Source: a virus. From it: 26,492 nucleotides of DNA. The stretch is taken from the IMG/VR virus record IMGVR_UViG_3300025697_000125, positions 1 to 26,492 of that record. The stretch is one strand, 5' to 3'. Under the pieces are notes generated by a model. The model was not told the origin of the DNA, did no database searches, and saw only the letters and a program-made list of their open reading frames with translations. The position numbers and the translations under genes are program-made. This document shows, in pieces, positions 19,995 through 26,492 of the stretch (the first letter of the stretch is position 1; every line of letters starts with the position of its first letter).

Positions 19995-20210
19995 ATGACG
20001 GCTAAAGCGCAATACTCGATGATATGTGATCTGTGCGGGAAGACATTAACCGGCCCCTCCCGCGACGATGAACAGGAGGCTCGGGATGCCGCCATTAAGT
20101 GTGGTTGGCGAGGTGATGTGTCGGATGTGTCGGGTAGCATGGACATCTGCCCCAATTGCCAATCCGAATACGACATGGTGGTCGCTGCGCAAGGGAGGGC
20201 GCATGAATAA
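19995..20210 (+). CDS. Small zinc-ribbon protein
   Basis: A 71-residue protein from ATG 19995 with GGGAGG upstream. CDLCGK (about residues 11-16) and CPNCQ (about 52-56) are separated by a polar helical insert (DDEQEARDAAIKCGWR). This CxxC...CxxC layout with a helix between is a typical treble-clef or ribbon domain in phages. Function unknown. Its end overlaps the next small gene. Confidence 0.55.
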   Translation: MTAKAQYSMICDLCGKTLTGPSRDDEQEARDAAIKCGWRGDVSDVSGSMDICPNCQSEYDMVVAAQGRAHE

Positions 20211-20337
20211 GCTATTCCCGACGATGCTGATTGTCCTAGACGTATGCGCGGCAATAGGTTACGTGCCGTGTGGGGATTGGCGCAAGGTGGTATATTGGCT
20301 GGCAGCAGCAGTATTGACAACGGTAATCACTTGGTAG
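20203..20337 (+). CDS. 44-residue membrane protein
   Basis: ATG 20203 has AAGGGAGG upstream and overlaps the previous gene. The product begins MNKLFPTMLIVLDVCAAIGY, has a hydrophilic turn (VPCGDWRKV) and a second hydrophobic stretch (VYWLAAAVLTTVITW), so it could span the membrane twice as a hairpin. The longer in-frame extension to 20068 runs over the preceding gene and is rejected. Function unknown. Confidence 0.5.
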   Translation: MNKLFPTMLIVLDVCAAIGYVPCGDWRKVVYWLAAAVLTTVITW

Positions 20338-20347
20338 GAGGCAAGCT

Positions 20348-20542
20348 ATGAGATTCGAGATATACGAGGACAAGGCAGGGAAATGGCGATGGCGATTCAA
20401 GAGCAACGGGCGAATCATGGCCGATTCAGGGCAGGGGTATGCCAGCAAGGGGGGATGCCTGAAAGGGATAAACACGATGATACGCATATTGCGTTGGGAA
20501 GTTAGGAAGGGCACAGGCATAATAACCAGGGAAATCATTTGA
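20348..20542 (+). CDS. DUF1508/YegP-like domain protein
   Basis: A 64-residue protein from ATG 20348 with GGAGG about 8 nt upstream. FEIYEDKAGKWRWRFKSNGR, then IMADSGQGYASKGGCLKGI, matches the DUF1508 (YegP) domain pattern FEI.kdk.g.wrWrl...ng..ia.Sg.gY.sk..c...I. Cellular YegP proteins carry one or two such domains and their role is unclear. It is the last gene before the late promoter, and the promoter's -35 lies within its stop region. Confidence 0.7.
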   Translation: MRFEIYEDKAGKWRWRFKSNGRIMADSGQGYASKGGCLKGINTMIRILRWEVRKGTGIITREII

Positions 20543-20567
20543 CATAGACATCTGCATCGGCTACAAT
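20539..20567 (+). promoter_or_regulatory. Near-consensus sigma70 promoter before the packaging genes
   Basis: TTGACA (20539-20544) is perfect; TACAAT (20562-20567) matches the consensus at 5 of 6 positions; the spacer is the ideal 17 nt. It faces the terminase region and ends the early operon. It needs no activator by its looks. Confidence 0.75.
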
Positions 20568-20598
20568 ATGGTATGGTTATCAAGGGGATGGACCTTCT

Positions 20599-20640
20599 TG
20601 TGTTGCTAAATAACACAGGGGAGGTCTGCCCCTATTTTTG
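20599..20640 (+). terminator. Tandem hairpins with U-tract: terminator or attenuator
   Basis: TGTGTT/AACACA (20599-20604 with 20612-20617) forms a first hairpin. AGGGG/CCCCT (20617-20621 with 20629-20633) forms a second, followed by ATTTTTG, an intrinsic-terminator layout. It lies about 35 nt after the promoter at 20539, so it would also attenuate transcripts from that promoter unless antitermination occurs. The rest of the gap, 20641-20707, shows only the ribosome-binding region of the next gene. Confidence 0.65.
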
Positions 20641-20707
20641 TGTACCGGGCAATCTGAAGTGACATACCGGCTGTCGGTGGGAGATCGGTAGAGGATGGAT
20701 AAAGGCA

Positions 20708-21061
20708 ATGGGAGACTTCCCGAACAAGGCGACGCAGTTCAAACCAGGCAACAAGGGCGGCCCCAAAGGACTCACCAAAGCCCAGAAGATGGGGAAGATC
20801 ATCGACATGGTGTTGGGCGTGCCGTGTGAGGACATAACGGCGATTGATGGCAAGACTAACTTCGCTGTGCTGCAAGAGAAGCTGCAGGAGGCGTTCAGGG
20901 AGAAGCCGATTGATTACTTGTTGAAGCTCTGGGGGCCGATTGCTGAGTTGACGAACAAGGCGCGAATCGAGATCGACGTGAGGCACAAGGCACCCTTGCA
21001 GATTAACTTCAATGGCATGGCGCCAGGCAAGGTGGTAGACGCTAAGCCTGACTCGGAATAG
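20708..21061 (+). CDS. Putative terminase small subunit
   Basis: A 117-residue protein from ATG 20708 with AAAGG 4 nt upstream. The N-terminus (FPNKATQFKPGNKGGPKGLTKAQKMGKIIDMVL) matches the basic 'FKPGnkgGP.Gr' opening of DUF5681-like proteins and small terminases, followed by a helical middle (NFAVLQEKLQEAFREKPIDYLLKLWG) and a beta-like tail. Small terminases recognise the packaging site and hand DNA to the large subunit. Its position first in the packaging module, upstream of the large terminase, supports the call. Three small genes intervene before that gene, which is unusual. Confidence 0.6.
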   Translation: MGDFPNKATQFKPGNKGGPKGLTKAQKMGKIIDMVLGVPCEDITAIDGKTNFAVLQEKLQEAFREKPIDYLLKLWGPIAELTNKARIEIDVRHKAPLQINFNGMAPGKVVDAKPDSE

Positions 21062-21071
21062 CGCAAATCTT

Positions 21072-21138
21072 CGTTCTAGGGCGTATCGGGCTGAGGGCCA
21101 AGTGAAAACACATAAAGTCAGCGCGACGCCTTAGAACG
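21072..21138 (+). other. Long imperfect hairpin after the small terminase gene
   Basis: CGTTCTAGGGCGT (21072-21084) pairs with ACGCCTTAGAACG (21126-21138) over 13 positions with one G-U. Inside, GCTGA (21090-21094) pairs with TCAGC (21118-21122). It fills nearly all of the 97-nt gap before the next gene. It could be an RNA element or, given its place beside the terminase gene, part of a packaging (cos or pac) site. No T-tract follows, so a terminator is unlikely. Confidence 0.55.
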
Positions 21139-21158
21139 TGTTTAACGTGGGGTGAGTG

Positions 21159-21329
21159 ATGAAGGTTGTAAACGGGGGCAGGCCGATGGATGATGACGCA
21201 ATGGGGCCTGAAGAGTATCACGGGCCGTATTACGGTAATCAGTGCCCGGCAGGAGTGCGCTTGTGGGCCGCGGCATTGACCGGGGCATTGGCAGCTGTGG
21301 CGGCGTTGGGCGCGTTGGGGCTGTTCTGA
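21159..21329 (+). CDS. 56-residue C-terminally anchored membrane protein
   Basis: ATG 21159 encodes MKVVNGGRPMDDDAMGPEE and onward; GGGGTGAG lies about 3-9 nt upstream as a weak site. The first ~30 residues are polar and acidic with a YHGPYYGNQCPAG segment, and the last ~22 are an Ala/Leu/Gly membrane helix (WAAALTGALAAVAALGALGLF). It sits between two genes with normal spacing, so it is probably real. Function unknown. Confidence 0.5.
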   Translation: MKVVNGGRPMDDDAMGPEEYHGPYYGNQCPAGVRLWAAALTGALAAVAALGALGLF

Positions 21330-21339
21330 GGGGGGTGGC

Positions 21340-21657
21340 ATGACTAAATGCGAGTGCTGCGAGCAAGATGCCGACAGGCTATATCGGGTTGAACTCAGCA
21401 AGAGCAAGTGCTCGGGGGCGTTCAAGGTCTTCTGCGACATCCTGCAAGACAGCCCGAGCATCTGGATATGCGGCCAGTGCGAGTGCATCATCCGGGTAAT
21501 GGCAAGCGTTGGCATGTTGACAATGAGCCGGATAGTGGCAAGTCATTCGGAAACCGGGGACATCCCCAGGTTTAAGGGTGGCAGGGGATCGACATGCCTC
21601 GGCGCGATAAGGCAGGCCGGCGGGGTCGCTATCGGCAGGGTAGAGGCTTGGCAATGA
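21340..21657 (+). CDS. Cys-rich small protein (zinc-binding type)
   Basis: A 105-residue protein from ATG 21340 with GGGGGGTGG just upstream. CECCEQDADRLYRVELSKSK at the start, then KCSGAFKVFC, then ICGQCECIIRV give eight cysteines in the first 50 residues, suited to two zinc sites. The C-terminal part (FKGGRGSTCLGAIRQAGG) has no motif. It lies inside the terminase region but shows no terminase feature. Confidence 0.5.
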   Translation: MTKCECCEQDADRLYRVELSKSKCSGAFKVFCDILQDSPSIWICGQCECIIRVMASVGMLTMSRIVASHSETGDIPRFKGGRGSTCLGAIRQAGGVAIGRVEAWQ

Positions 21658-21676
21658 CCTTAACGGAGGGAAGGAC

Positions 21677-21871
21677 ATGGGTAGAACGTGCGAAACCTGC
21701 AAGGTAGCGGCTGTCTGTGATATATGGGATGGGTTCCGACGGACCGTTTCGAGAACAAGAGAGATGCACCAGGCGTGGTTCCCAGACGCAGACACCACTC
21801 TTCGCGGCGTGCAAACAGAGATTGGGGGGGTTGTTGGTTCTCGGTGCGAGCTTTACACCGAGAGGGCGTAG
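21677..21871 (+). CDS. Small Cys-containing protein upstream of the large terminase
   Basis: A 64-residue protein from ATG 21677 with GGAGGGAAGG upstream. CETCKVAAVC at residues 5-14 and a distant Cys57 are seen, with a basic helix (FRRTVSRTREMHQAWF) between. It has no recognised family. The stop abuts the terminase start directly, indicating coupled translation. Confidence 0.5.
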   Translation: MGRTCETCKVAAVCDIWDGFRRTVSRTREMHQAWFPDADTTLRGVQTEIGGVVGSRCELYTERA

Positions 21872-23140
21872 ATGACAATGGCACCCGAAGCGGTCGAGCC
21901 GATTGTCATAGACCTGCACCCTGGACAGACCAGAGCGATGCAATCGGAAGCGCGATACGTCGCTATGATCTGCGGCACTGGTGGGGGTAAGACATGGTTC
22001 GGGCCTTATTGGTGTTTGAATGAGATATGCAAGCACCCGGGCGGGTCGGGCATGATAGTCTCGCCGACGTATGATATGCTCGAAAGAGAAGCGCGGCAGC
22101 TGTTCTTCAACGCGGTTAAGGGCACAGAGTTTGAGGGCACGTTCCATGCGAGACAGAACAAATACACATGCCCCGATGGGACTGAGATATTCTTCAGAAG
22201 TGCCGACAAGCCGAATAGCCTCGAAGGTGGGCAGCGTGACTGGATATGGCTTGACGAGGCAGGGCAGTATAAGGTTGCCGCGTGGATTGCATTGCAGGCA
22301 CGAGTCGGGTTCAAGCTCGGACGGGCCTTGTTCACCACAACGCCATACGCTCAGAACTGGCTTAAGAAAGAGATCGAAGACCGATGGAAAAAGGGCGATA
22401 AGGACTATGACGTTATTCGATTCGCGTCCATCGAGAACCCCCAGTATCCGAAAGAGGAGTTTGAACGAGCACGGCGAACACTACCGAAGGCTATCTTCGA
22501 GCGACGATACCTCGGCCTGTTCACAAAGCTTGCCGGGCTTGTATACCCGGACCTCGAAAACGCGCTGTGCAAACCTTTCGATATACCAGAAAGTTGGCAG
22601 CGCATCGGGGCCATCGACTTCGGTTTTCATTCCCCGTTCGTTGCACTGTCCGGGGCAATAGCACCTGATGGCGTATTGTTCCTTTACAACGAGTATTACA
22701 CGCACCCGCACCTTGAGGGCGACAAGCTGTCCGAGGATCACGTTGACAAGCTGATAGCGCGGACTCGATACAAGTGTGACCCTGAAGACCCACAGCTTAG
22801 GGTCGACATGCAGGCTATCATCGACCGCCGGCGTGGCGAAGAGGGCGGTAAGCGGTTTAAGGGCATCCAGTTAGAGCAGGCCAAGAACCCAATTCAGAGC
22901 GGTATCGAGCTTGTGACGCAACGTATTAAGTCCGGGGGGCTGAAGATATTCAAGGGTAGTTGCCCGAACATGATGGATGAGGGTGAGCTGTATCGTTACC
23001 CCGGTGATGAGATGACACCCGAGAAGGGTGAGAAGCCGGTTGACAGTGACAACCACGCGCTCGATTGTCTGAGGTATATCATCTACGACCTGGACCATGA
23101 GAGCGACGAAGCGAAGCCAGCGTTCTGGCAGTTAGCATAG
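21872..23140 (+). CDS. terL: Terminase large subunit
   Basis: A 422-residue protein. ATG 21872 follows the previous stop directly; ATG 21878 is an alternative. The ATPase has Walker A CGTGGGKT (residues 34-41) and Walker B WIWLDEA with Asp128-Glu129. A coupling TTTP motif (~155-158) follows. The RNase H-like nuclease has GAIDFGF with Asp249 and a terminal DSDNHALDCLRY with Asp398. The enzyme pumps DNA into the prohead and cuts it to length. Length and motif order are normal for phage large terminases with HK97-type heads. This is one of the clearest calls in the window. Confidence 0.95.
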   Translation: MTMAPEAVEPIVIDLHPGQTRAMQSEARYVAMICGTGGGKTWFGPYWCLNEICKHPGGSGMIVSPTYDMLEREARQLFFNAVKGTEFEGTFHARQNKYTCPDGTEIFFRSADKPNSLEGGQRDWIWLDEAGQYKVAAWIALQARVGFKLGRALFTTTPYAQNWLKKEIEDRWKKGDKDYDVIRFASIENPQYPKEEFERARRTLPKAIFERRYLGLFTKLAGLVYPDLENALCKPFDIPESWQRIGAIDFGFHSPFVALSGAIAPDGVLFLYNEYYTHPHLEGDKLSEDHVDKLIARTRYKCDPEDPQLRVDMQAIIDRRRGEEGGKRFKGIQLEQAKNPIQSGIELVTQRIKSGGLKIFKGSCPNMMDEGELYRYPGDEMTPEKGEKPVDSDNHALDCLRYIIYDLDHESDEAKPAFWQLA

Positions 23141-23149
23141 GAGCCGCGT

Positions 23150-23248
23150 ATGGACACGCTCGTTGACGCTTGCGGGGTTATCGTCTTGGCGGCAATCGTG
23201 GTGTATCTAGGATGCATGGGGATTTGGCTTATTCGGAGGGGTAGGTGA
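23150..23248 (+). CDS. 32-residue membrane microprotein
   Basis: ATG 23150, 9 nt after the terminase stop, encodes MDTLVDACGVIVLAAIVVY and onward to the basic end IRRGR. A single hydrophobic helix with a positive C-terminus is seen. TAGGAG lies 6-7 nt upstream, and its stop overlaps the next start (GTGATG). It resembles the other single-span microproteins of this phage. Function unknown. Confidence 0.45.
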   Translation: MDTLVDACGVIVLAAIVVYLGCMGIWLIRRGR

Positions 23249-23571
23249 TGGGTGGGCCACTCATGGGGCATGATAGGGAACTGCTCGCATGGCTGAAGAC
23301 TCTACTGGGCGATGATGCCGGGAACTTATGCCGGGTCATCATAGACATTCCAGTCAACGGCCTTGTAACGGTTTACACTGAGCAATACCCGGACAAGGAT
23401 ATACTGAGCGAACCAATCCCGCAGGCGATATTGCAAGCGGGTCTTTTAAGCGCAAAGGAGTTAGACAATGGGAAACCCAAAATACGTGAAGCCGTATGCC
23501 GCACCGTCGAAGGACAAGAAGATAGCGAAGAAAGACACCAAGAAGAAAGCGGCCAAGAAATAGGAGCATAG
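23248..23571 (+). CDS. Hypothetical protein between terminase and portal
   Basis: A 107-residue frame from ATG 23248 (GTG 23245 is adjacent), with CGGAGGGG upstream. The first ~75 residues look like a real compact domain (ELLAWLKTLLGDDAGNLCRVIIDIPVNGLVTVYTEQY). The last ~33 residues (from KPKIREAVCR on) coincide with a separate well-supported frame and are Glu/Gln-rich, so the true functional domain may end near residue 74. No family is recognised. Confidence 0.5.
   Translation: MGGPLMGHDRELLAWLKTLLGDDAGNLCRVIIDIPVNGLVTVYTEQYPDKDILSEPIPQAILQAGLLSAKELDNGKPKIREAVCRTVEGQEDSEERHQEESGQEIGA
23468..23563 (+). CDS. 31-residue Lys-rich basic peptide, overlapping frame
   Basis: ATG 23468 has a strong AAGGAG (23455-23460) 7 nt upstream and reads 31 codons to TAG 23561-23563. 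The product begins MGNPKYVKPYAAPSKDKK and ends in a Lys/Ala run (KKDTKKKAAKK). It lies wholly within the 3' part of the preceding frame, in another frame. Basic short peptides of this kind occur near phage head genes, possibly binding DNA or head proteins; that role is inferred. Confidence 0.5.
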   Translation: MGNPKYVKPYAAPSKDKKIAKKDTKKKAAKK

Positions 23572-23572
23572 C

Positions 23573-25786
23573 ATGGGGTTACTCAACTCTATCGCTGGGA
23601 TGTTCGGTTACTCATGGGGGGATCCTTCTGTGGGTGGCAAGGCCGGAAGTCCAGCAGACGTTGACACGGCAGGCGCGTTTGGCGTCTGGCTTCAGCGTAT
23701 AGCCGCTGGGATGGATAAGGGCAAGTCGGCGGCGAACTACAGCACGATGATGGATAGCTACACAAGCTACGTCTATGCCTGCGCAAGCCGTAATGCCAGT
23801 GCCGCGGCGAAGGTGCCCTTGCGGCTGTATGTCGCCAAGCCTACACGCGGCGCGCGGATGTCCGTGCCTACCATGTCTGTCGGCTATCACCGTGAGAAGC
23901 ATCTACGAGGCAAGGCATCGTTGCGCAAATGGACGATGAAAGCCGAGCCGGGCGCGGTTGAGGAGGTCACAGAACACCCCCTGCTGCGATTGCTCGATAT
24001 TGTCAATGACATCGAAGACCACTTTACCTTGTTCGAGTTGACGCACATCTGCGAGGAAATGACAGGTAACGGCTACTGGCATACCCCCAAGAACGGCCTC
24101 GGCCTACCGGAAGAGATTATCCCGATATTACCGCAATATATGTGGGCCTTGACCAATAAGGCTGGCACGCGGATTACTGGCTATCGATACAAGCGCGGCA
24201 TGGTAAAGATCGATTACTCGGTTGATGACATTATCCATTTCCGATACCCGAATCCCCAGAGTCGCATATACGGGCTTGGGAAGTTCGCAGCGGCATCAGA
24301 GGCGTTCGACATCTTCAGTGGGTATAATGAATACGAGCGTGCGTTGCTCGATAATCAGGGTAGGCCCGATACGATACTGAGCACAAAGGGCAGCGTGGGT
24401 GAGGACGAACGCAAGCGCATGGCGAAAGCCTGGAAGAAACAATTCGGCGGGGCAAGCAAAGCCGGCGGTGTCTTCGTTGCAGAGGGCGGGCTGGAGCCTA
24501 AGCCAATGGCCTATCCTCCTAAGGACATGGCACCGCTCCAGAGTCGCAAGCTGTCAAGAGAAGAGATCGCCGCAGTGTTCGGTGTGCCTCTTTCCAAGCT
24601 CACGGTTGAGGCGGTGAATCTTGCAAATGCGGAGGCTGGTAACTACTCGCATCTTGCGGACACCGTAGAGCCGATGTTGCTAAGGAACGAGCAGACCTTG
24701 AACGCACGCTTGACCCCGCTTTATGGAGAGAATCTGTTCTTGGCGTATGATGATTGTGTCCCGGAGAATGTAGAGATAGCACTGAAAGAGCGCGGGGAGA
24801 ACATCAAGAACGGTTACAGTTCGATTAACGAGGAACGAGAACAGGCTGGACGCGACCCGGCAGGGTGGGGCGATGAACCGATACTGCCGGTCAATGTTGC
24901 GCCTATCAGCATGTCGAGAGAGATCACACAGGACGCCCCGGTAGTGCCGGAAGCACCGAAGGCCGTAAAGCAGACAGCATGCGACCATGAGCACCCTGGC
25001 GAGAAGAGAGTCAACCCCCGAGCCGACGCTGATGAAGAGTTCCGGCGTCCGTATCGCAGGGATATGGAGATGGCGTTGCGTGATTTCTGGACAGAGCAGG
25101 AACGCGCCATACTTCGATTGCTCCGGAAGTCAAAGGCCCCGTCTGATGTATCCGAGATGGTGTCTATCGGGCTGAACACTTGGAATGAGAGATTCACGCA
25201 AGATGTTGGGCCGGTCTATAAGGCGTTGGCGTTTGCATCAGGCGAGCGTGAACTGAGCAAGCTGAACGTCACCGGTATTACGTTTGACGTAGAGACGCCG
25301 GAACTGTCGCGACACTTCGACGAATACGGCATGAAGCTGGCACATGGCGTCAATGAGAAGACCGCTAACGAACTCGGCGAGGCGATGAAGGCCGGTATAG
25401 CTGAAGGTGAGAACACCCGCGAATTGAGCAAACGCATACAAAAGGTATTTGCAAACAAGCGACTATGGGAAGCAACAACGATAGCCAGAACCGAGACATG
25501 CCGGGCGCAGATGTTTGCAGCCGAGCAGGGCATGATTCAATCCGGAGTTGTCAAGGCTAAGGTGTGGTCAGTCGCCGGTGCCCCGTGTCCGTGGTGTGAC
25601 GAAATGGATGGGCGCGAGATTGCACTCGGCACCGCATATTTCAGCGAACTGGACAGCATGAACATAGAGACAGTCGGGGCAGACGGAGAACCCAAGACAC
25701 GCACGCTATCCTTTGACTTCGGCGCGATTAACGGGCCACCGTTGCATCCGAATTGTCGATGCACTCTTATTGAGGTGATGAAATAA
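23573..25786 (+). CDS. Portal protein fused to SPP1 gp7/Mu F-like minor head protein
   Basis: A 737-residue protein from ATG 23573 with GGAG 7-8 nt upstream. Residues 1 to ~440 are an HK97-type portal: SYVYACASRNASAAAKVPLRLYV, GNGYWHTPKNGLGLPEEIIPILPQ, DDIIHFRYPNPQSRIYGLG, LSREEIAAVFGVPLSKL and a tail with NVEIALKERGENIKNGYSSINEER (each split at natural breaks). After a Pro/Val-rich linker, residues ~490-737 are a gp7/F-like domain: ATTIARTETCRAQMFAAEQG, KVWSVAGAPCPWCDEMDG and a terminal HPNCRC (725-730). These proteins are usually separate genes. No internal stop or ribosome-binding site splits them, so the fusion looks genuine. Confidence 0.9.
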   Translation: MGLLNSIAGMFGYSWGDPSVGGKAGSPADVDTAGAFGVWLQRIAAGMDKGKSAANYSTMMDSYTSYVYACASRNASAAAKVPLRLYVAKPTRGARMSVPTMSVGYHREKHLRGKASLRKWTMKAEPGAVEEVTEHPLLRLLDIVNDIEDHFTLFELTHICEEMTGNGYWHTPKNGLGLPEEIIPILPQYMWALTNKAGTRITGYRYKRGMVKIDYSVDDIIHFRYPNPQSRIYGLGKFAAASEAFDIFSGYNEYERALLDNQGRPDTILSTKGSVGEDERKRMAKAWKKQFGGASKAGGVFVAEGGLEPKPMAYPPKDMAPLQSRKLSREEIAAVFGVPLSKLTVEAVNLANAEAGNYSHLADTVEPMLLRNEQTLNARLTPLYGENLFLAYDDCVPENVEIALKERGENIKNGYSSINEEREQAGRDPAGWGDEPILPVNVAPISMSREITQDAPVVPEAPKAVKQTACDHEHPGEKRVNPRADADEEFRRPYRRDMEMALRDFWTEQERAILRLLRKSKAPSDVSEMVSIGLNTWNERFTQDVGPVYKALAFASGERELSKLNVTGITFDVETPELSRHFDEYGMKLAHGVNEKTANELGEAMKAGIAEGENTRELSKRIQKVFANKRLWEATTIARTETCRAQMFAAEQGMIQSGVVKAKVWSVAGAPCPWCDEMDGREIALGTAYFSELDSMNIETVGADGEPKTRTLSFDFGAINGPPLHPNCRCTLIEVMK

Positions 25787-26492
25787 TGAACGTGGAAATC
25801 GTAACAGAACGGATGCCGTTGGTTGAGATATACCCCGACGTGGCTAAGGCACTCGACAAGCCCGATGCGGAGTTCGTGCGGAAGTATTACGCCGGCAAGG
25901 CACCCGAACTTCAGAAAGACGAACGGTCGCTGATAGCCTACGTGACAACCGAGGACATCGACCGCGATATGGAAGTCATCTTGACTCGCGGGATTGACCT
26001 GAAGCATTTCAAGAAGAATCCCGTCGTGCTCTGGGGGCATGACTATGACGGCCTGCCGGTAGCGAAGGCCGACTGGATTAAGCGTGGCACCACCGGGGAC
26101 AGTAACGCCCTGATAGCAAAGGCCACATTCGCAGAGCACGCACTGGCTGACGAGGTCTGGAATCTCTACAAGGGCGGGTTCTTGAAGGCGTTCAGTATTG
26201 GCTTCATCGTCACCAGCTACCGTGCGGCGAACAAGGATGAATTCGGTGACAAGACAGAAAGTGTGCGCGGCGTAATCGAGAAATGTCAGCTATTGGAGTT
26301 CTCGTGTGTAAACGTCCCGGCTAACCAGGCCGCATTAGTCGCGGCGGTTGCCAAGTCGCTTATCGTCCTGAGTGATGATACACAGAAGCAGTTGGGGTTA
26401 GAAGACCATGAAGCCGAGGAAGTCGCTGAGGATGCGGCTGATGATGTCACGGGCGGCGTCAAGGCAGACGATGACTTGATATGCAAGATGGA
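25786..26492 (+). CDS. HK97-type prohead protease, 3' truncated
   Basis: The frame starts at a TAATG overlap with the portal gene, preceded by GAGGTGATGAAAT, and runs off the right edge after 235 codons. LWGHDYDGLPVAKADW (His85) and FLKAFSIGF (Ser137) are the catalytic His and Ser of U35 prohead proteases, followed by LLEFSCVNVPANQAALVAAV (about residues 170-190). The protease matures the capsid by removing the scaffolding part of the head proteins. The acidic end (EAEEVAEDAADD) may be the start of a scaffold-like region fused in frame. Confidence 0.9.
   Translation, partial: MNVEIVTERMPLVEIYPDVAKALDKPDAEFVRKYYAGKAPELQKDERSLIAYVTTEDIDRDMEVILTRGIDLKHFKKNPVVLWGHDYDGLPVAKADWIKRGTTGDSNALIAKATFAEHALADEVWNLYKGGFLKAFSIGFIVTSYRAANKDEFGDKTESVRGVIEKCQLLEFSCVNVPANQAALVAAVAKSLIVLSDDTQKQLGLEDHEAEEVAEDAADDVTGGVKADDDLICKM

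Overview
The window is a 26.5 kb piece of a tailed double-stranded DNA phage (or phage-like metagenomic contig) with HK97-type morphogenesis genes. Every convincing gene is on the + strand. Genes are packed tightly, many with ATGA or TAATG stop/start overlaps, and base composition looks moderately GC-rich and even. A candidate overlapping spanin pair (inner-membrane protein plus outer-membrane lipoprotein) points to a diderm host; nothing identifies the host further. I see no integrase, repressor, DNA polymerase, endolysin or canonical tRNA. This may be a lytic phage, or those genes may lie outside the window.

Layout. (1) 2-4046, end of the late region: C-terminus of the tape measure protein, three probable virion or tail-distal proteins, a small holin-like membrane protein and a spanin-like pair, closed by a UUCG hairpin that looks like a terminator. 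(2) 4235-20542, early/accessory region: it opens with a sigma70-like promoter and holds small membrane proteins, a conserved phage gene pair that brackets a degenerate NNNGG pentanucleotide array, a long non-coding stretch that folds into many hairpins and ends in a tRNA-like cloverleaf, a repeat-protein cassette flanked by perfect 38-bp direct repeats, a recombination module (PD-(D/E)XK nuclease lacking its usual lysine, RecT annealase, RusA-type resolvase), a replication-initiator-like gene behind a promoter and a leader with two long interleaved inverted repeats, many tiny zinc-ribbon and membrane proteins, a radical SAM enzyme, a winged-helix-like protein, an SNF2-like helicase and a beta-class DNA methyltransferase. 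(3) 20539-26492, packaging and head: an almost consensus promoter, a terminator/attenuator-like hairpin, a putative small terminase, a structured intergenic hairpin, the large terminase, a portal fused to an SPP1 gp7/Mu F-like minor head protein, and the N-terminal part of a prohead protease. The major capsid, connector and tail genes should follow off the right edge and lead back to the tape measure gene at the left edge, so the genome is probably circular or permuted.

How the genes work together: RecT, the exonuclease-like protein, RusA, the helicase and the DnaD-like protein form a recombination-linked replication set. The methyltransferase probably modifies phage DNA. The terminase, portal and protease build and fill the head, and the holin/spanin cluster ends the cycle. 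The least explained elements, and the best candidates for new biology, are the tRNA-like RNA with its duplicated 3' end, the pentamer array, and the interleaved-helix leader of the replication gene.
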